Below, piece by piece: positions 60,205-64,000 of a DNA stretch of 64,000 nt (positions within the stretch are counted from its first letter, which is position 1; every line of letters starts with the position of its first letter). The notes below the pieces were generated by a model. The model worked only from the letters and a program-made list of their open reading frames with translations, was not told where the DNA came from and did not search any database. The DNA is taken from positions 62,001 through 126,000 of the forward strand of contig NZ_FOLL01000004.1 of the NCBI RefSeq assembly GCF_900112315.1, given 5' to 3'. Made by a program: the position numbers and the translations under genes. Source of the DNA: Parapedobacter composti. Lineage in GTDB: Bacteria > Bacteroidota > Bacteroidia > Sphingobacteriales > Sphingobacteriaceae.

Positions 60205-61731
60205 ATGAGCCATCCTGTCAAAATAAAAAATGCGCTGGTCTCCGTTTATTACAAAGAAGGCCTTGCCCCGTTAATCCGCTTGCTGCACGAATTCGGTGTT
60301 ACCTTTTATTCTACCGGCGGCACCGAAACATTTATCCGTGAACTGGGGTACGACGTGGTGCCGGTAGAGGACCTTACCGGTTATCCTTCGATACTTGGGG
60401 GGCGGGTAAAAACGCTGCACCCGAAAGTCTTCGGCGGTATCTTATCGCGCAGGCCCCTGGAAGCCGACGGCCAGCAGTTGCAGGAATACGAAATACCGGA
60501 AATAGACCTGGTGATTGTAGACCTCTACCCGTTTGAAGAGACCCTGGCGTCTGGAGCGGCTGAGCAGGACATCATCGAGAAAATAGATATCGGCGGGATA
60601 TCGCTTATCCGTGCGGCAGCCAAGAATTTCAACGACGTGGTCATCCTTGCTTCCAAAAATGACTATGGCCGGCTGGCGGATATCCTTGCCGAAAACGAAG
60701 GGTATACTTTTTTGCAGCACCGCAAGGATTTTGCCAAGCGGGCGTTCAACGTGTCGTCGCACTACGATACGGCGATCTTTGAATACTTCAACCAGGACGA
60801 ACCGCTTCAGGTATTCAAAAAAAGCGAACAGCAGGCACAGGTACTCCGCTACGGCGAGAATCCTCACCAGCGGGGTGTCTTCTATGGCCAGCTGGATAAA
60901 CTGTTCGACAAACTGAACGGAAAAGAGCTGTCTTACAACAACCTGGTGGATATAGACGCCGCCGTGGCGCTGATAGACGAGTTTGAGGCGCCCACTTTTG
61001 CCATCCTGAAACATACCAATGCCTGCGGTGTGGCGTCGCGCAGCGATCTGCTGTCTGCTTGGCTCGATGCACTGGCCTGCGACCCGGTTTCGGCCTTTGG
61101 CGGGGTAATTATCTGCAATGGTGAAATCGATGCAGAAACGGCGGCCGAAATCAACAAGCTCTTTTTTGAGGTGCTTATCGCACCCGGCTATTCAGCGGAA
61201 GCTTTGCAGCTGCTGGCCGGCAAGAAAAACCGGATATTGCTTAAGCGGAAGCCCACCGTGCTTCCTCCCACGCAGTTCAAGTCGCTTTTAAACGGCGTCA
61301 TCGAGCAAGACAAAGACGCGGTTATTGAAGGCGCTGAACAAATGGAGCCGGTAACAGACCGGCAGCCTACGGAGCGGGAACTGGAAGACCTGTTCTTTGC
61401 CAATAAAATCGTTAAACATACCAAATCAAACGCCATTGTCCTTGCCAAAGACGGGCAGCTGTCTGCCAGCGGCGTGGGCCAGACTTCGCGGGTGGATGCG
61501 TTGCGCCAGGCTATCCTGAAAGCCAAATCGTTCGGGTTTGACCTCAATGGCGCGGTGCTGGCTTCTGACGCGTTCTTTCCCTTCTCAGACTGTGTGGAAA
61601 TCGCCGCCGAGGCGGGCATCACGGCCATCGCCCAGCCGGGCGGGTCGATACGCGATAAAGAATCGGTGGAGATGGCAAACGAGAAAGACGTGGCCATGGT
61701 GATTACAGGAGTGCGGCATTTTAAACATTAA
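60205..61731 (+). CDS. purH: Bifunctional AICAR transformylase / IMP cyclohydrolase
   Basis: Last two steps of purine synthesis: formylation of AICAR and ring closure to IMP. The 508-residue protein has an N-terminal cyclohydrolase domain (ALVSVYYKEGLAPLIRLLHE, VEDLTGYPSILGGRVKTLHP, and IDIGGISLIRAAAKNFNDV) and the C-terminal transformylase (LRYGENPHQRGVFYG, LKHTNACGVASRSDL with Lys-His, AFGGVIICN, SDAFFPFSDCVEIAAEAGI and AIAQPGGSIRDKE). Length is near that of the E. coli enzyme (529). It is second in the purN-purH operon and is followed 15 bases later by the DUF72 gene. Confidence 0.97.
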   Translation: MSHPVKIKNALVSVYYKEGLAPLIRLLHEFGVTFYSTGGTETFIRELGYDVVPVEDLTGYPSILGGRVKTLHPKVFGGILSRRPLEADGQQLQEYEIPEIDLVIVDLYPFEETLASGAAEQDIIEKIDIGGISLIRAAAKNFNDVVILASKNDYGRLADILAENEGYTFLQHRKDFAKRAFNVSSHYDTAIFEYFNQDEPLQVFKKSEQQAQVLRYGENPHQRGVFYGQLDKLFDKLNGKELSYNNLVDIDAAVALIDEFEAPTFAILKHTNACGVASRSDLLSAWLDALACDPVSAFGGVIICNGEIDAETAAEINKLFFEVLIAPGYSAEALQLLAGKKNRILLKRKPTVLPPTQFKSLLNGVIEQDKDAVIEGAEQMEPVTDRQPTERELEDLFFANKIVKHTKSNAIVLAKDGQLSASGVGQTSRVDALRQAILKAKSFGFDLNGAVLASDAFFPFSDCVEIAAEAGITAIAQPGGSIRDKESVEMANEKDVAMVITGVRHFKH

Positions 61732-61746
61732 ACAAAAGGCAGGCGT

Positions 61747-62619
61747 ATGAAATTCGGAAGCGTTGACAACCCCGAGGCAGTGGACTTTACGCTCCCTCCT
61801 ACCCATCCGGATACCTTTGCGCTGCTGGGTAAGGAGAAAACGGACGCGGAGTTAACGGTATCTGTGGGGTGCGCCAAATGGAACCGACAGGATCTCAAAG
61901 GATTCTACCCCAGGGGCACCAAGGATGAACTGGTCTATTACGCCACCCAGTTCAACAGCATCGAACTGAACGGCACGTTCTACAATTCGCCCGACAAACA
62001 GCAGGTGGAGACCTGGAAGGCCAAAACACCCGCCGATTTCAAGTTTTTCCCCAAGGTGCCGCAATCCATCAGCCACTACGGCCGTCTGCTGAATGTGGAT
62101 GATAAAATGACAGCGTTCTGTGATGCCATTGCCCTGTTTGAAGAGCAGTTGGGGGTCAGTTTCCTGCAATTGCACGACAACTTCAAGCCCAAAGATTTCC
62201 AGCGCCTGGAGCAGTTCATCCGCAAGTTTGCCAACGCTGTCCCCCTGGCGGTGGAAGTGCGCAATGCCGAGTGGTTTGCCGACGCCGATGTAAGCCAGCG
62301 CTTGTACCGCTTATTGGAAGAAACTGGGGTCGCCAACATTATCGTGGATACCGCAGGGCGCAGGGATATGCTGCATATGCGGCTTACGACGCCCACGGCG
62401 TTTGTGCGTTATGTAGGTGCCAACCACCCGACGGACAAAAGGCGGCTGGATGACTGGGTGGCCCGCATCCGGGAATGGCGGGATGCCGGCCTGCGCTCGC
62501 TGTACTTTTTCGTGCATCAGAACGTTGAGCTTGAATCGCCCTTACTGTCCACCTATTTTATCGGCGAACTGAACAAGGCACTGGGGCTTAACGTCCGCGG
62601 CCCGGCCCACCTGTTGTAG
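61747..62619 (+). CDS. DUF72 family protein (YecE-like)
   Basis: A 290-residue protein of the DUF72/YecE family, a TIM-barrel fold of unknown role. Typical blocks are VGCAKWNRQDLKGFYPRGT, QFNSIELNGTFYNSPDKQQVETW, FKFFPKVPQSISHYG, VSFLQLHDNFKP and ARIREWRDAGLRSLYFFVHQN. It sits 15 bases after purH on the same strand, but no purine-related function is known for the family. A barrel-type enzyme on a nucleotide or carbohydrate is possible; this is speculation. Confidence 0.9.
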   Translation: MKFGSVDNPEAVDFTLPPTHPDTFALLGKEKTDAELTVSVGCAKWNRQDLKGFYPRGTKDELVYYATQFNSIELNGTFYNSPDKQQVETWKAKTPADFKFFPKVPQSISHYGRLLNVDDKMTAFCDAIALFEEQLGVSFLQLHDNFKPKDFQRLEQFIRKFANAVPLAVEVRNAEWFADADVSQRLYRLLEETGVANIIVDTAGRRDMLHMRLTTPTAFVRYVGANHPTDKRRLDDWVARIREWRDAGLRSLYFFVHQNVELESPLLSTYFIGELNKALGLNVRGPAHLL

Positions 62620-62642
62620 CAGCCTTCGGCCATTACGGTGGG

Positions 62643-63386
62643 TCAGTCGTCGAATTTCTCGAGCTGCCTGAGCAAGGTCGCGAAATCTTTTGGATAAGCT
62701 GCCTCAAAATGGTATTCTTCGCCTTCAATGGAAAAGTGCAGTTCACGGGCGTGGAGGGCAAACCGCCGCATGATGGGCTGCTCTTCCTGCCCCTTGCCCA
62801 ACGTAAATCCCCGCTTCTTGATCTGTGAGAGGTAAACGGGCTGTCCCTTATACAGCGTGTCGCCCACGATGGCCGCGTGCTGGGTGGCCAGGTGTATGCG
62901 AATCTGGTGCATCCGTCCGGTAACCGGACGGCATTCTACCAATGTGTAATGCTTGAAATAGCGCAGCGACCGGAAATAGGTTTCGGCACGCTTGCCGTTG
63001 GCACGATCGATGGTGACATTCTTGTTGCCCAGGTTCAGGATGGGCAGATCCACCAACAGGTCTTCGAAAACGTGTGTGCCCCCGATGACGGCATGGTAAA
63101 CCTTCGTTACCCTGCGGCGTTCAAATTCGATGGACACCAGCCGGTAAGTTTCGGGGTTTTTGGCTATCAGCAGCAGTCCGGAGGTTTCCTTATCCAGCCG
63201 ATGGCACACCTGCGCGTCGGCGTGGTATTTCTTCGCCAGCCGCAGTACGCTCAACTCTCCCCCCTCGCGCTCGTCCAGCGACGCCAGAAACGGCGGTTTG
63301 TTGATGACAATCAGGTTGTCATCTTCATGGATTACCATATCGGCAAATTGGGGAAATTTGTTCCCGCGCACGTCAAGCGTTTTCAT
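62643..63386 (-). CDS. RluA-family RNA pseudouridine synthase
   Basis: Converts uridines in rRNA or tRNA to pseudouridine. The 247-residue catalytic domain has IVINKPPFLASLDERE, the active-site VCHRLDKETSGLLLIAKN with the catalytic Asp, GRMHQIRIHLATQHAAIVGD and a C-terminal FALHARELHFSI. There is no S4 RNA-binding domain at the N-terminus. Family members include RluA, RluC, RluD and TruC; the exact target is not evident. The ATG at 63384-63386 is preferred; the frame is open 60 codons upstream into the adjacent gene, without family resemblance. Confidence 0.9.
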   Translation of the reverse strand: MKTLDVRGNKFPQFADMVIHEDDNLIVINKPPFLASLDEREGGELSVLRLAKKYHADAQVCHRLDKETSGLLLIAKNPETYRLVSIEFERRRVTKVYHAVIGGTHVFEDLLVDLPILNLGNKNVTIDRANGKRAETYFRSLRYFKHYTLVECRPVTGRMHQIRIHLATQHAAIVGDTLYKGQPVYLSQIKKRGFTLGKGQEEQPIMRRFALHARELHFSIEGEEYHFEAAYPKDFATLLRQLEKFDD

Positions 63387-63429
63387 AGCGCAAAAATACA
63401 CATTACGGGGCAATTCAGGGAACCCCGCA

Positions 63430-64000
63430 TCAATACTTATAAAACCCCTGCCCGGATTTCCTGCCCAGCTGGCCGGCCGCCACCATATTGACCAGCAGCG
63501 GGCATGGGGCATACTTGGGTTGCCCGAAGCCTTCATGCAGCACCCGCAAAATCGAAAGGCACACATCCAGGCCGATGAAGTCGGCCAGCTGCAGCGGCCC
63601 CATGGGATGCGCCATACCGAGTTTCATCACGGTGTCAATCGCTTCCGCGTCTGCTACTCCCTCATAATAGGCGTAAATCGCTTCATTAATCATGGGCATC
63701 AAAATCCGGTTGGCCACAAAGCCGGGATAATCGTTCACTTCTACCGGAACTTTATCCAGCCGTTCAGAAAGTGCTATCACCGTGCTTGTTGTATGCTCGG
63801 AAGTACGGTATCCTTTAATCACTTCTACGAGTTTCATGACCGGCACCGGATTCATGAAATGCATGCCGATAACTTTGTCGGGGCGATGCGTGGCCGCAGC
63901 GATTTTCGTGATGGAAATGGAGGATGTATTGGAGGCGAGGATGGTATCTTTGCTGCACAGGCCGTCCAGGTCGCTGAACAGTTTCAGCTTGACAGACTCG
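63430..64000 (-). CDS. 3-hydroxybutyryl-CoA dehydrogenase, truncated by window edge
   Basis: The C-terminal 189 residues of an NAD-dependent 3-hydroxyacyl-CoA dehydrogenase, whose start lies beyond 64000. [17 protein letters not shown] (the catalytic Ser/Asn region), [17 protein letters not shown] (the catalytic His and Glu), [22 protein letters not shown], and [21 protein letters not shown] are characteristic. Single-domain members of this length act on 3-hydroxybutyryl-CoA in beta-oxidation or butanoate and polyhydroxybutyrate metabolism. The end [11 protein letters not shown] is complete, so only the NAD-binding N-terminus is missing. It lies 43 bases upstream of the pseudouridine synthase. 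Confidence 0.93.
   Translation of the reverse strand, partial: ESVKLKLFSDLDGLCSKDTILASNTSSISITKIAAATHRPDKVIGMHFMNPVPVMKLVEVIKGYRTSEHTTSTVIALSERLDKVPVEVNDYPGFVANRILMPMINEAIYAYYEGVADAEAIDTVMKLGMAHPMGPLQLADFIGLDVCLSILRVLHEGFGQPKYAPCPLLVNMVAAGQLGRKSGQGFYKY

Overview
The window is a piece of a Bacteroidota (Bacteroidetes) chromosome, probably from a Sphingobacteriales-like lineage with about 50% GC. The phylum call rests on the start of the primary sigma factor at the left edge ([15 protein letters not shown]), on the many TAnnTTTG '-7' promoter boxes in front of genes, on a PorE-like protein of the type IX secretion system, on the ligase-associated DNA repair cluster, and on the PAS/LuxR regulator type ending in DIIRFAQAFNLV. 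The family-level guess is weak. No rRNA, tRNA or CRISPR array was seen.

Layout. 0-1.3 kb: rpoD start and fmt (minus). 1.3-12.2 kb (plus): LolC/E-like permease, cation/proton antiporter with a stress-protein tail, icd, a sigma-54-type response regulator, serC-serA, lysC-lysA. 12.2-14.9 kb (minus): a four-gene operon with a small Pro/Cys-tailed protein, a 7-helix membrane protein, a histidine kinase and a NarL-type regulator. 14.9-17.8 kb: rnhA, a zinc-less sirtuin, an 82-residue protein and gdhA. 18-24.5 kb (minus): a complete sulfate assimilation operon (sulfite reductase, cobA, siroheme synthase domain, cysH, cysD, cysN) behind what reads as a trp-style attenuator with a Cys-Cys leader peptide. 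24.7-28.2 kb (plus): pstSCAB. 28.3-33.4 kb: MATE exporter, degenerate receiver protein, XRE-type regulator with a 30-bp palindrome, recQ. 33.7-38.4 kb (plus): manC, an enoyl-CoA hydratase, the PorE-like protein and an SMP-30 protein, mostly translationally coupled. 38.4-45 kb (minus): PfpI protein and the ligase-associated repair set (pdeM, helicase, ligase, exonuclease). 45-46.6 kb: thioesterase, hsp20, folB. 46.6-55.2 kb is an accessory stretch: remnant of a LuxR gene, exported proteins of unknown function, an IS3-family element with a frameshifted transposase, an AAA/PD-(D/E)XK protein, a broken KilA-N gene, and an intact PAS/LuxR regulator. 55.4-64 kb: acyl-CoA dehydrogenase, DUF1080 protein, asnB, purN, purH, DUF72 protein, an RluA-type pseudouridine synthase and a truncated 3-hydroxyacyl-CoA dehydrogenase.

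The signals I consider most worth following are regulatory. (1) The Cys-codon attenuator at 24411-24519 fits cysteine supply controlling the whole sulfate operon. (2) A 20-bp palindromic element (consensus about AATACCYR-AAAG-TGRGTATT) occurs four times: beside the PAS/LuxR gene, beside its decayed paralogue, and upstream of two otherwise uncharacterised loci, suggesting one regulon. (3) Four 11-bp direct repeats plus an inverted copy lie upstream of the repair helicase. (4) Twin TGAC-N5-GTCA sites lie upstream of hsp20. All functional assignments come from reading the protein and DNA sequences; no database search was run.
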